In this document: positions 1 to 8,190 of the stretch, piece after piece
Layout of the letters: the number at the start of each line of letters is the position of its first letter
Numbering within the stretch: position 1 is the stretch's first letter
Source: JAEUOS01 sp046160545
GTDB lineage: Bacteria > Pseudomonadota > Gammaproteobacteria > Burkholderiales > JAEUOS01
Assembly (NCBI GenBank): GCA_046160545.1
Contig: JBJXGS010000245.1
Coordinates: 42,574 to 106,573 of the forward strand
Direction of reading: 5' to 3'
DNA: 64,000 bases
Made by a program: the position numbers and the translations under genes
Notes under the pieces: model-generated
Database searches by the model: none
Told to the model about the DNA's origin: nothing
Seen by the model: only the letters and a program-made list of their open reading frames with translations

Positions 1-1154
1 TAGCCCAGGATGAGGAACGAGACGATGAAGGCCGTCAGGATCCACTTGTGCAATGAAGGACGGTAGCGCATCGACTTGACCGGCGAACGATCCAGCCAGG
101 GCAGAAGAAAGAAGATCACGTTGGAGAGCCCCATCGCGACCACGCCCCACACCTTGGCGTCGATGTAGAAGAAGTTCCACACCATGGCGCGCAGGATCGA
201 GTAATAGGGCGTGAAGTACCACACCGGCGCGATATGCTCCGGGGTCTTCAAGGGGTCGGCCGGGATGAAGTTGTTGAACTCAAGGAAATAGCCGCCCATC
301 TCGGGGGCGAAGAACACGATCGCCGAGAAGATGAACAGGAACACCACCACACCGACGATGTCGTGCACGGTGTAATAGGGGTGGAAAGGAATGCCATCGA
401 CCGGTATGCCGGTCTTGGGATCCTTGTTCTCCTTGATTTCCACGCCATCCGGGTTGTTCGATCCGACTTCGTGCAGCGCCAGGATGTGCGCGGCGACCAG
501 GCCCAGGAGAACCAGCGGCAGGGCGATCACGTGAAAGGCGAAAAAGCGGTTCAGCGTCGCATCCCCGACCACGTAGTCACCACGGATCCAGATGGCCAGT
601 TCCGGGCCGATCAGCGGAATCGCGCCGAACAGGTTGACGATGACCTGCGCGCCCCAGTAGGACATCTGGCCCCACGGGAGGAGGTAGCCGAAAAAGGCCT
701 CGCCCATGAGTGTCAGGAAGATCATCACGCCGAACACCCAGATCAGTTCGCGCGGCTTGCGATACGAACCGTACAGAAGACCGCGGAACATGTGCAGGTA
801 GACGACGACAAAGAACATCGACGCACCGGTGGAGTGCATGTAGCGGATCAGCCAGCCCCACGGCACCTCGCGCATGATGTACTCGACCGACTCGAAGGCC
901 TTGGCCGCATCGGGCTTGTAATGCATGGTGAGGAAGATGCCGGTGACGATCTGCATCACCAGTATCAGCATCGCCAGCGAACCGAAGAAATACCAGAAGT
1001 TGAAGTTCTTCGGTGCGTAGTACTCGGAAAGATGGCCCTTCCAGTTCTCCATCAGCGGAAAGCGCTGATCGATCCAGGTAAGCAGCCCCGAAGCAGGCTT
1101 GTCGAGGGCGCCCAGGCCTTCGACGACGACGGGTTCTTTGGGTCCGGCAGCCAT
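1..1154 (-). CDS. petB: Ubiquinol-cytochrome c reductase, cytochrome b subunit (partial, C-terminus off the left edge)
   Basis: Cytochrome b of the bc1 complex oxidises ubiquinol in the inner membrane. The reading frame starts at an ATG at 1154 (protein begins MAAGPKEPVVV) and runs open to base 1, giving about 384 residues. It has multiple hydrophobic segments and two clusters of haem-ligand histidines, one around HSTGASMFFVVVYLH and one around FAFHVIALPLV. The Qo-site motif reads PVWY at about 214-234, the variant known in beta- and gammaproteobacteria in place of PEWY. It follows the Rieske gene after 4 bases, the normal petA-petB order. petC should follow beyond the window. Confidence 0.96.
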   Translation of the reverse strand, partial: MAAGPKEPVVVEGLGALDKPASGLLTWIDQRFPLMENWKGHLSEYYAPKNFNFWYFFGSLAMLILVMQIVTGIFLTMHYKPDAAKAFESVEYIMREVPWGWLIRYMHSTGASMFFVVVYLHMFRGLLYGSYRKPRELIWVFGVMIFLTLMGEAFFGYLLPWGQMSYWGAQVIVNLFGAIPLIGPELAIWIRGDYVVGDATLNRFFAFHVIALPLVLLGLVAAHILALHEVGSNNPDGVEIKENKDPKTGIPVDGIPFHPYYTVHDIVGVVVFLFIFSAIVFFAPEMGGYFLEFNNFIPADPLKTPEHIAPVWYFTPYYSILRAMVWNFFYIDAKVWGVVAMGLSNVIFFLLPWLDRSPVKSMRYRPSLHKWILTAFIVSFLILG

Positions 1155-1158
1155 GTTG

Positions 1159-1758
1159 CTATGCCCCCTTCTTGTCTTCGCCGATCAGAAGGCGCGTATC
1201 GGACAGGTAAGTGTGCGGGGGGATCTCGAGGTTGTCAGGGGCCGGCTTGGCCTTCCATACCCGCCCGGCCATGTCGAAGGTCGACCCGTGGCAGGGACAC
1301 ACGAAGCCCATGTCGTCACCCAGCGTGACGTTGCCGCCGGCAGGGAAAGGACCGGTCGGCGAACAACCCAGGTGCGAGCAGATGCCGACGGCCACGAGCA
1401 GGTCTGGCTTGATCGAGCGATGTGTATTGCGGCAATACTCGGGCGTCAGTTCGGAGGGTTTGCGCTCGGACTTCGGGTCGGCAACCTTGGACTCGGTCTT
1501 GGCCAGCGAATCGAGCATTTCCTTGGAACGGCGCACGATCCAGACCGGCTTGCCGCGCCACTCGACGATCATGCGCTCGCCCTCCTTGAGGGCACCGACG
1601 TCGACTTCCACCGGCGCGCCGGCGGCGCGCGCCTTCTCGGACGGCGCGAAAGTCGAGACAAACGGAACGGCGGTGCACAGCGCACCCAGCCCGCCGACGG
1701 CGGAGGTCGCGATGATGGCGCCGCGGCGCCCGGAATCGGCGCTGGCTTGGTTACTCAT
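1159..1758 (-). CDS. petA: Ubiquinol-cytochrome c reductase, Rieske iron-sulfur subunit
   Basis: The 199-residue Rieske protein takes electrons from ubiquinol and passes them to cytochrome c1. The cluster-binding motifs are visible as CSHLGC (residues 127-132) and CPCHGS (154-159), each with one Cys and one His ligand. The N-terminus has a twin-arginine (RRGAII, 11-16) followed by a hydrophobic anchor to about residue 36, consistent with Tat-dependent insertion; the Tat genes lie 3 kb away. A GAGG Shine-Dalgarno lies about 8 bases upstream of the ATG. It is first in the pet operon. Confidence 0.97.
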   Translation of the reverse strand: MSNQASADSGRRGAIIATSAVGGLGALCTAVPFVSTFAPSEKARAAGAPVEVDVGALKEGERMIVEWRGKPVWIVRRSKEMLDSLAKTESKVADPKSERKPSELTPEYCRNTHRSIKPDLLVAVGICSHLGCSPTGPFPAGGNVTLGDDMGFVCPCHGSTFDMAGRVWKAKPAPDNLEIPPHTYLSDTRLLIGEDKKGA

Positions 1759-1856
1759 AGGGATGCCTCAAGGATGAATATCTCGAAAATCTCGACTGGC
1801 AGCGGCGTTACCTCATAAATCCAGCATTGCGAGCCGTGCCTTCGACAAACCGCAGA

Positions 1857-1885
1857 ATTATATCCGATCATGCGGCGCAACAAAA
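1857..1885 (-). promoter_or_regulatory. Putative promoter of petAB
   Basis: On the minus strand a perfect TATAAT lies at 1862-1857, about 100 bases upstream of the petA start. The -35 region (around 1885-1880, TTTTGT) is poor. Inferred from sequence only. Confidence 0.4.
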
Positions 1886-1932
1886 GTTTTTCAGGATTTC
1901 ATGTTTATATTCAACAACTTGAATCTATCTCC

Positions 1933-1961
1933 TTGCCGAGATCAGACTGCGACGGTAAGAT
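1933..1961 (+). promoter_or_regulatory. Putative promoter of mscL
   Basis: TTGCCG (1933-1938) and TAAGAT (1956-1961) are separated by exactly 17 bases and sit 49 bases upstream of the mscL ATG. Each box matches consensus at 4 of 6 positions. The rest of the divergent petA-mscL spacer (1759-2009) shows no gene. Confidence 0.3.
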
Positions 1962-2009
1962 TCGCCAGCCGAATCCGGCATACCAACAAAAGCAAGGGGA
2001 TCGCAAAGA

Positions 2010-2435
2010 ATGAGTTTCGCTTCGGAGTTCAAGGAATTCGCCGTCAAGGGCAGTGTTGTCGATCTGGCGGTAGGCGTGATCATCGGCGCTGCCTTCGGCA
2101 AGATCGTCGACTCTCTGGTGGCCGACATCATCATGCCAGTGGTCGGAGCCGTTTTCGGCAACCTCGATTTTTCCAACCTCTTCTGGGTCCTGGGCAAGAA
2201 CCCGAACAACCTGACGGTGTTGGCCGAGCTCAAGAAGGCCGGCATCCCGGTCTTCGCCTGGGGCAGCTTCCTGACCGTGCTGGTCAATTTCGCCATCCTC
2301 GCCTTCATCATCTTCCTGATGGTCAAGCAGATCAACCGCATGAAGAACGAGGCGCCGCCCGCCCCGGCAGTTGCACCGGCACCTCCTGAGGATGTCATGC
2401 TCCTGCGCGAGATTCGCGACTCGCTCAAGAAGTAA
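2010..2435 (+). CDS. mscL: Large-conductance mechanosensitive channel MscL
   Basis: The 141-residue inner-membrane channel opens under membrane tension to release solutes during hypo-osmotic shock. The N-terminal amphipathic helix (SFASEFKEFAVKGSVVDLAVG) and the pore helix with GVIIGAAFGKIVDSLVADIIMP are typical. A second membrane helix lies at about residues 85-107. The C-terminus has an Ala/Pro-rich linker and a short charged bundle (LLREIRDSLKK). The length is normal for the family. An AAGGGG ribosome site precedes the ATG. It is a single gene, divergent from petA and convergent with the Nif3-like gene. Confidence 0.97.
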   Translation: MSFASEFKEFAVKGSVVDLAVGVIIGAAFGKIVDSLVADIIMPVVGAVFGNLDFSNLFWVLGKNPNNLTVLAELKKAGIPVFAWGSFLTVLVNFAILAFIIFLMVKQINRMKNEAPPAPAVAPAPPEDVMLLREIRDSLKK

Positions 2436-2465
2436 TCCGCCGCGCGGCAATCGCGTTTGCCGGAG

Positions 2466-2503
2466 CGGCCTTTTCGCCCCTGCTTCGGCAGGGACACGGG
2501 CCG
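2466..2503. terminator. Nested hairpin between convergent mscL and Nif3-like gene
   Basis: CCCTGC-TTCG-GCAGGG (2478-2493) forms a 6-bp stem with a UUCG tetraloop, flanked by a second pairing of CGGCC (2466-2470) with GGCCG (2499-2503). There is no clear U-tract on either side, so termination is only inferred from its position between two converging stop codons. Confidence 0.4.
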
Positions 2504-2506
2504 TCC

Positions 2507-3256
2507 TCAGACCGGGTTGTCGATGTCGTGGAAACAGTGGCCAAGGTCGAAACGCTGCGCCAGGTGCTCGGCCAAGGCGCACGCGCCATAGCGTTCGGTT
2601 GCGTGATGGCCGGCAGCCACGAATGGCACGCCGGACTCGCGTGCCAGGTGAGTGGTCTGTTCGGAGGCTTCGCCGGACAGGTACAGATCGGCTCCGGCCG
2701 CGATCGCGGCCTCGAAATAGCCTTGTGCCCCACCTGTGCACCAGGCGATGCGGCGCACCTGCCGGGTCGCATCGCCCAGAAGTAGCGGCTCGCGCCCGAG
2801 CACCAGGCCAACCCGGGCGGCGAATGACGCGGCGGTAAGCGGTGCTTCGATCGCGGCCACCCGTCCCAGTTCCTGCTCACCGAAAGTAGACTCGGCAACC
2901 AGGCCTAAGCGTGTACCGAGCTGCGCGTTGTTGCCCAGTGTCGGGTGCGCGTCCAGGGGCAGGTGATATGCGAAAAGGTTTACTTCAGCCGACAACAGGC
3001 GTGCCAGCCGCGCGCGCCGGGTCCCGACGACCCGCATGTCATCGCCGCGCCAGAACACGCCGTGGTGCACGATGAGTGCGTCGGCGCCATCGTCGACGGC
3101 GCGTTCGATCAAGGCCAGGCTGGCGGTCACGCCGCTGGCTAAGCGCATGATCTGCGGCTTGCCTTCCACCTGCAACCCGTTTGGGCAATAATCGCGAAAG
3201 CGCCCGGGTTCCAGGAGCGCGTCCATCGCTTCACCGAGTGCCCGTCGATCCACCAT
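2507..3256 (-). CDS. Nif3-like dinuclear metal-centre protein (YbgI/GTP cyclohydrolase I type 2 homologue)
   Basis: A 249-residue member of the Nif3/YbgI family, conserved hexameric proteins with a dinuclear metal site and no settled function. Metal-binding motifs are seen as LIVHHG near the first third, FAYHLPLDAHPTLGNN, and AGHHATERYG near the end with the downstream Glu. I chose the start MVDRRALGEAM at 3256, which gives YbgI-like length. A second in-frame ATG at 3265 would overlap the start codon of the divergent protease. Downstream it converges with mscL. Confidence 0.9.
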   Translation of the reverse strand: MVDRRALGEAMDALLEPGRFRDYCPNGLQVEGKPQIMRLASGVTASLALIERAVDDGADALIVHHGVFWRGDDMRVVGTRRARLARLLSAEVNLFAYHLPLDAHPTLGNNAQLGTRLGLVAESTFGEQELGRVAAIEAPLTAASFAARVGLVLGREPLLLGDATRQVRRIAWCTGGAQGYFEAAIAAGADLYLSGEASEQTTHLARESGVPFVAAGHHATERYGACALAEHLAQRFDLGHCFHDIDNPV

Positions 3257-3263
3257 TCCCGCC

Positions 3264-4463
3264 ATGTTGCGACACCTCTGGTTGATTTTCGCGCAGACCG
3301 CGACCATCTGCATCGCAGTGTGGTTTGTCGTCGCCACCCTCAAGCCGGAGTGGCTGCCGGCACCTCCGGCCACATCCGCGAACACGCCCGCGCAAACGGA
3401 CCTGAAGCCGGTGACGGTCACCCAGGCCGCGGCTGAAGGGTCCGGCGCACCGCGCTCGGTCGGGTCCTACAGCGAGGCGGCGCAGGCGGCCATTCCCGCA
3501 GTGGTCAACATCTTTACCTCCAAGGAGGTAAAGGTACCGCAACACCCGTTCATGAATGACCCGCTGTTCCGGCACTTCTTCGGCGGCGACGAACGGGGCG
3601 CCACCCGCCGCACCAACAGTCTCGGCTCCGGTGTCGTCGTGAGCCCGCAAGGTTACATCCTCACCAACTATCACGTCATCGAGTCGGCCGACGAGATCGA
3701 GGTGCTGCTCACCGACAAGCGCCGTGCCCGCGCGCGCATCGTCGGCGGTGACCCCGAAACCGACCTGGCGGTCATCAAGCTTGATCTGCCCGACGTGCCG
3801 GCGATCGTTTTCGGTCGCCCCGATGCAGCCAAGGTCGGGGATGTCGTGCTGGCCATCGGCAACCCGCTTGGGGTGGGGCAGACCGTCACACTGGGCATCG
3901 TGTCAGCGCTGGGTCGCTCGCAGTTGGGTATCGCGCAGTACGAAAATTTCATCCAGACCGATGCCGCGATCAATCCCGGCAACTCCGGCGGTGCATTGGT
4001 CGACAGCCAGGGGCGACTCCTGGGCATCAACACCGCGATCTTTTCCCGTACCGGCACTTCAGCGGGCATAGGCTTTGCGATCCCCGCCAACATGGCGCGC
4101 GAAGTCATGGAACAAATCATCGCCAATGGCGCTGTGACACGCGGTTTCCTGGGCATCGAGCCGCAGGAGATCACCCCCGAGCTGGCCGAATCCTTCAAGC
4201 TGCCGCGCGACCAGGGCGTGCTGATCTCAGGCATCGTGCGCGGCGGTCCGGCAGACCGCGGCGGAATGCGACCGGGTGACGTGCTGGTGGAACTGGGCGG
4301 CAACCCGGTACGCGACCCTCCGGCCATGATGAACCAGATCGCCGCACTGAAGCCGGGCGATGGCGTCAAGGCCAAGGTCGTGCGCCAGGGGCAGGTGGCT
4401 GAATTCAATCTGACCGTGGCCAAGCGTCCGCGCCCGGGACGCCGCCCTGGCCAGGGTGAATAG
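3264..4463 (+). CDS. S1C family (DegS/DegQ-like) periplasmic serine protease, membrane anchored
   Basis: A 399-residue HtrA-type protease. Residues 5-26 form an N-terminal membrane anchor, followed by a Pro/Ala-rich linker. The trypsin-like domain carries the catalytic triad His137 (TNYHV), Asp167 (ETDLAV) and Ser241 (NPGNSGGAL). A single PDZ domain spans about 295-385, ending in a basic tail. One PDZ plus an uncleaved-looking anchor resembles DegS more than DegP. It probably senses or degrades misfolded envelope proteins. Its ATG overlaps an alternative start of the divergent Nif3-like gene. It converges with tatC after 24 bases. Confidence 0.95.
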   Translation: MLRHLWLIFAQTATICIAVWFVVATLKPEWLPAPPATSANTPAQTDLKPVTVTQAAAEGSGAPRSVGSYSEAAQAAIPAVVNIFTSKEVKVPQHPFMNDPLFRHFFGGDERGATRRTNSLGSGVVVSPQGYILTNYHVIESADEIEVLLTDKRRARARIVGGDPETDLAVIKLDLPDVPAIVFGRPDAAKVGDVVLAIGNPLGVGQTVTLGIVSALGRSQLGIAQYENFIQTDAAINPGNSGGALVDSQGRLLGINTAIFSRTGTSAGIGFAIPANMAREVMEQIIANGAVTRGFLGIEPQEITPELAESFKLPRDQGVLISGIVRGGPADRGGMRPGDVLVELGGNPVRDPPAMMNQIAALKPGDGVKAKVVRQGQVAEFNLTVAKRPRPGRRPGQGE

Positions 4464-4487
4464 CGCTCGCGGCCAGCCCGCTGCGCT

Positions 4488-5270
4488 TCAGGTCGCCTTG
4501 GACTGCGAGGCGTCCTCTTCCTCTTTTGGGCGGTCACGCTCGATCAAGCGCGCACACAGAATGCCCACCTCGTAGAGCAGGCACATCGGCACCGCCAGCG
4601 CGAACTGGGATACCACGTCCGGCGGCGTGACCACCGCAGCGACCACGAAGGCACAGACGATGAAATAGCCGCGCCACTCCCTGAGCTTTTGCACGCTGAT
4701 GATGCGCGTGATCACCAGCACCACGACCGCCACCGGCACCTCGAAGGCAACGCCGAAAGCGATGAACATCGTGAGGACAAAACCGAGATAGGCCTCGATA
4801 TCCGGTGCCGGCGTGATCGAAGTCGGCGCGAAAGAATTGATAAATGCGAAGAACTGGCCGAAGACAATGTAATAGCAAAAGGCGATGCCGATCAGGAACA
4901 GGAAGGTCGAGGAAAACACCAGCGGCAGGGCCAGGCGTTTTTCGTGGCTGTAGAGGCCGGGCGCCACGAAGGCCCACGCCTGATAGAGATAGAACGGCAG
5001 GCCGACCACGAAGGCAAGCATGGCCGTCACCTTGAGTGGCACGAGGAATGGCGAGATTACCGAGGTGGCGATCATCTTGGTCCCTTCGGGGAGGGACTTG
5101 ATCAGGGGCAGCGCAAGGAAATCGTAGACCGGCCCGGCCTTGGGCCAGACGAAAAATGCGAACACAAAGAGCACCAGAAACACGATCACGCTGCGCAACA
5201 GCCGATCGCGCAACTCCACCAGATGCGAGATAAAGCTGTCTTCCTTGCCGCCTTCGGCCGATTCGCTCAT
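4488..5270 (-). CDS. tatC: Sec-independent translocase subunit TatC
   Basis: The 260-residue polytopic core of the Tat translocase recognises twin-arginine signal peptides. The signature N-terminus SFISHLVELRDRLLRS, with the conserved Glu and Arg residues, is present, followed by six hydrophobic segments and a charged cytoplasmic tail. It is the third gene of tatABC, 16 bases after tatB. Confidence 0.97.
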   Translation of the reverse strand: MSESAEGGKEDSFISHLVELRDRLLRSVIVFLVLFVFAFFVWPKAGPVYDFLALPLIKSLPEGTKMIATSVISPFLVPLKVTAMLAFVVGLPFYLYQAWAFVAPGLYSHEKRLALPLVFSSTFLFLIGIAFCYYIVFGQFFAFINSFAPTSITPAPDIEAYLGFVLTMFIAFGVAFEVPVAVVVLVITRIISVQKLREWRGYFIVCAFVVAAVVTPPDVVSQFALAVPMCLLYEVGILCARLIERDRPKEEEDASQSKAT

Positions 5271-5286
5271 GCAGGCGCCATCCCTA

Positions 5287-5769
5287 TCAGGCCTTCAGCA
5301 CCGGCTGCGCCGGGTCGTCCAGGGCAAGCGAAGCCTGCACCGAAGGCGACCCGGCTACAGGCGGGCTGCCGGACGCTGCGGTCGAGGACGTATCGGCCAG
5401 CGCGGCTGGTGCGACAGGACCGCCTTGCGCGGACTCGCCCGCGGGTGTTGACGGCGTACTGCCGTCCGCGGACAGGACACCGTTGGCCAGGTTGTTGATC
5501 TCGCTGGCCTGGGCTTCGAAGCCGGAAACGGTCTCGCGCACCGACGACTCGATGGTGGCCGCCGCCTCGCTGACGCTGGTCTTGAGCTTTTTCAACTCGT
5601 CGAGTTCTATCTCGCGGTTGATATCGGCCTTCACATCGGCGACATAGCGCTGCGCGCGTCCCATGAGGGCGCCGATGGTGCGAGCAACGCGCGGCAACTT
5701 TTCCGGCCCGATGACCAGCAATGCCACCACACCGATGACCATCATCTCGGAAAAGCCGATGTCGAACAT
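5287..5769 (-). CDS. tatB: Sec-independent translocase subunit TatB
   Basis: A 160-residue single-span Tat receptor partner of TatC. It starts MFDIGFSEMMVIGVVALLVIGPEKLP, with the conserved Glu in the membrane span and the GPEKLP hinge, followed by an amphipathic helix (RVARTIGALMGRAQRYVADVK) and a long low-complexity Ser/Ala/Pro tail. It lies between tatA and tatC. Confidence 0.97.
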   Translation of the reverse strand: MFDIGFSEMMVIGVVALLVIGPEKLPRVARTIGALMGRAQRYVADVKADINREIELDELKKLKTSVSEAAATIESSVRETVSGFEAQASEINNLANGVLSADGSTPSTPAGESAQGGPVAPAALADTSSTAASGSPPVAGSPSVQASLALDDPAQPVLKA

Positions 5770-5858
5770 GGCGGGACTCTTGGAAAATTAATGGCTCAGG
5801 ATCGACAGCCAGGAGCCGCGATCCAGGGGCCGGCGCAATGCCGGCCGGACGCCTTGCT

Positions 5859-6092
5859 TCAGACCCTGGACTTCTCTTCGGGCTTGACGTCGATGGTCTG
5901 CCCGACCTTGCCCGGCTCGGCCGCAGCTGCCTTGGCAGCGTCGGCCGTCGCCTGACCTTCCTTCATGCCGTCCTTGAAACCCTTGACGGCGCCGCCCAAG
6001 TCGGCTCCCATGTTGCGCAACTTCTTGGTGCCGAAAACGAGCATCACGATGACCAGGACGATCAGCCAATGCCAGATGGAAAATGAACCCAT
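5859..6092 (-). CDS. tatA: Sec-independent translocase subunit TatA
   Basis: The 77-residue pore-forming Tat subunit. The membrane span (SIWHWLIVLVIVMLVFGTKKLRNMG) is followed by the amphipathic helix LGGAVKGFKDGMKEG and a short charged tail. The FGTKKL hinge is the TatA signature. It is the first tat gene, downstream of hit with 97 bases between. Confidence 0.97.
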   Translation of the reverse strand: MGSFSIWHWLIVLVIVMLVFGTKKLRNMGADLGGAVKGFKDGMKEGQATADAAKAAAAEPGKVGQTIDVKPEEKSRV

Positions 6093-6189
6093 GGAACGGT
6101 CTCCTTGAATCGGTTGGTTCGGCAGGACCGCAGCGTCGGTTCTTATTGTTTCTTGGCCACGTTCTATGCCCTGCAGGGACGGAAGACGG

Positions 6190-6549
6190 TCAACCGCGCC
6201 GCCAAGGCCGCGGACCGCCCATCACATGCATGTGCAGGTGCAACACTTCCTGGCCGCCTTCGCGGCCGTTGTTGATGGCGACGCGAAATCCGCCCTCGCG
6301 CCCCGGATTCGCCCCATGCGCAGGTGCGAGCCGTGCCGCCAACAACATCATTCTACCAAGCAGCGCCTGATGATGCTCGGCGGTAAAGGCCAGAGATTCG
6401 ATGTGCTCGCGAGGAACGATCAGGAAATGAACCGGGGCAGCCGGGTTGATGTCGTGGAAAGCGAACAGTTCGTCATCCTCGAAGATCTTGCGCGAAGGAA
6501 TGCGGCCGTCGATGATCTTGCAAAACAGGCAGTCGGGATCGGTATGCAT
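6190..6549 (-). CDS. Histidine triad (HIT) family nucleotide hydrolase
   Basis: A 119-residue HINT-type protein that hydrolyses nucleoside phosphoramidate or related bonds. It starts MHTDPDCLFCKIIDG with the usual CxxC. The active-site triad HLHMHV lies at residues 104-109. The open frame continues upstream, but the family start is the ATG at 6549. It sits between hisE and tatA, as in many betaproteobacteria. Confidence 0.95.
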   Translation of the reverse strand: MHTDPDCLFCKIIDGRIPSRKIFEDDELFAFHDINPAAPVHFLIVPREHIESLAFTAEHHQALLGRMMLLAARLAPAHGANPGREGGFRVAINNGREGGQEVLHLHMHVMGGPRPWRRG

Positions 6550-6592
6550 GAAGGTTCCAGATGCGCCGGAAATCGGGAGATGGGTCGCTGGC

Positions 6593-6943
6593 TTATGCGC
6601 CGGATTCGCCGACGGAACGCGCTGCGTCCTTGCGCGCCGCCTTTTCGTCGAGCCCTGACAAACCCTCGCGCCGGGCCAGTTCATCCAGTACAAGGTCTGG
6701 CGTGAGTCCGTAGTGTTCCAGGGCAATCAGACTGTGAAACCACAGGTCGGCGAATTCGGCGACGATGCGTTCGGGCGCTCCGTCCTTGCAGGCCATGACT
6801 GCCTCGGTGGCTTCCTCGCCGATCTTTTTCAGGATTGCGTCTTCACCGCGCGCCAGGAGCCGGGCGACATAGGACTTGTCGGGGTCCGCGCCGCGTCGCG
6901 CAGATACCATCGCGGCCAGTCGCTTGAGCACCGAGTCACTCAT
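6593..6943 (-). CDS. hisE: Phosphoribosyl-ATP pyrophosphatase HisE
   Basis: The 116-residue MazG-fold enzyme converts PR-ATP to PR-AMP, the second step of histidine synthesis. The motif KIGEEATEAVMACKDG, which carries the metal-binding Glu residues, and EFADLWFHSLIAL are clear. The start MSDSVLKRL at 6943 overlaps the hisI stop codon by ATGA, indicating translational coupling. It is the last gene of the his operon. Confidence 0.96.
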   Translation of the reverse strand: MSDSVLKRLAAMVSARRGADPDKSYVARLLARGEDAILKKIGEEATEAVMACKDGAPERIVAEFADLWFHSLIALEHYGLTPDLVLDELARREGLSGLDEKAARKDAARSVGESGA

Positions 6944-7356
6944 TTGCGATAAATCTCCGCCGGGTCGCGCAACACCGGCGCGGTCACCTTCCATTCGCCG
7001 TTCTCGAGCTTGCGGAAGAAGCAGTCGTGCCGGCCGGTATGGCAGGCAATGCCGCCCTGCTGTTCGACGGTGAGGAGAACGACGTCGCCATCGCAGTCAA
7101 GGCGCACGTCGACGACACGCTGACGGTGCCCGGACTCTTCGCCCTTTTTCCACAGTTTCCCGCGCGAGCGCGAGAAATACACGGCAAGGCCGGATGACAC
7201 AGTCAATCCGAGCGCTTCGCGGTTCATCCATGCGACCATCAGGACACTGCCGCTGCCGACCTCCTGGGCAATGGCGGGGACGAGGCCTCGGTCGTCGAAG
7301 ACCACCTCGTTTAGCCAGGCGGGGGCAGACGGCGCAGCGCCAGTTTGCGCGCTCAC
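6940..7356 (-). CDS. hisI: Phosphoribosyl-AMP cyclohydrolase HisI
   Basis: The 138-residue enzyme opens the purine ring of PR-AMP (step 3). The zinc motif CHTGRHDCFF and the substrate motif SRGKLWKKGEESGH are present. It is monofunctional, with hisE as a separate overlapping gene. It overlaps hisF by 4 bases. Confidence 0.97.
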   Translation of the reverse strand: MSAQTGAAPSAPAWLNEVVFDDRGLVPAIAQEVGSGSVLMVAWMNREALGLTVSSGLAVYFSRSRGKLWKKGEESGHRQRVVDVRLDCDGDVVLLTVEQQGGIACHTGRHDCFFRKLENGEWKVTAPVLRDPAEIYRK

Positions 7357-8111
7357 AGGCGCACCTCCACACCGCGCTCGGCTAAGCGCGCCTTGGCCTG
7401 TCCGACAGTGAATTCACCATAATGAAAAATGCTCGCCGCGAGTACCGCGTCGGCGTGGCCCACGGTCACCCCGTCGGCCAGGTCGTCGAGCGAACCCACC
7501 CCGCCCGAGGCGATCACCGGAATCGATACAGCATCGGCCACCGCCCTCGTCAGTGCCAGGTCGAAGCCCGAACGCGTGCCGTCGCGATCCATGCTGGTGA
7601 GAAGGATTTCGCCAGCGCCCAGCGCCTCGACGCGGCGCGCCCAATCGACCGCATCCAGGCCGGTGTCATTGCGTCCACCATGGGTGTAGACATGCCAGGC
7701 ACCGGGGCCGGCCGCCTTGGCATCGATCGCCACGACGATGCACTGCGCGCCGTAGCGCCCGGACGCCTCGGCCACCAGCTGCGGATTGGTGACGGCGCTG
7801 GTGTTGATGCTGATCTTGTCCGCCCCGGCGTTGAGCAGGCGCCGCACATCGCCAACCTGGCGCACCCCGCCCCCGACGGTGAGCGGGATGAACACCTGCG
7901 CTGCAACCGCCTCGATGATGTGCAGAATCAGGTCGCGGTCATCGGAGGATGCCGTGATGTCCAGAAAGGTCAGTTCGTCGGCGCCTTGCTCGTCGTAGCG
8001 CCGCGCGATCTCGACCGGGTCACCGGCGTCTCTCAGTGCAACGAAATTGACGCCCTTCACCACACGGCCGGCGGTGACGTCGAGACAGGGGATGATGCGC
8101 TTGGCGAGCAT
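7353..8111 (-). CDS. hisF: Imidazole glycerol phosphate synthase cyclase subunit HisF
   Basis: The 252-residue (beta-alpha)8 barrel uses ammonia from HisH to make imidazole-glycerol phosphate and AICAR. The first strand IIPCLDVTAGRVVKGVNF carries the catalytic Asp, and the phosphate-binding motifs VGGGVR and ASGGVGS are present. Its partner hisH lies two genes upstream. Confidence 0.98.
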   Translation of the reverse strand: MLAKRIIPCLDVTAGRVVKGVNFVALRDAGDPVEIARRYDEQGADELTFLDITASSDDRDLILHIIEAVAAQVFIPLTVGGGVRQVGDVRRLLNAGADKISINTSAVTNPQLVAEASGRYGAQCIVVAIDAKAAGPGAWHVYTHGGRNDTGLDAVDWARRVEALGAGEILLTSMDRDGTRSGFDLALTRAVADAVSIPVIASGGVGSLDDLADGVTVGHADAVLAASIFHYGEFTVGQAKARLAERGVEVRL

Positions 8112-8190
8112 GGGGGAAGCGGAAGGCCACGAAAATCCCGCGGCACTCGAATGATACTGCGCAGCGCGCTATGGAAATTGCCGCGCGCCG

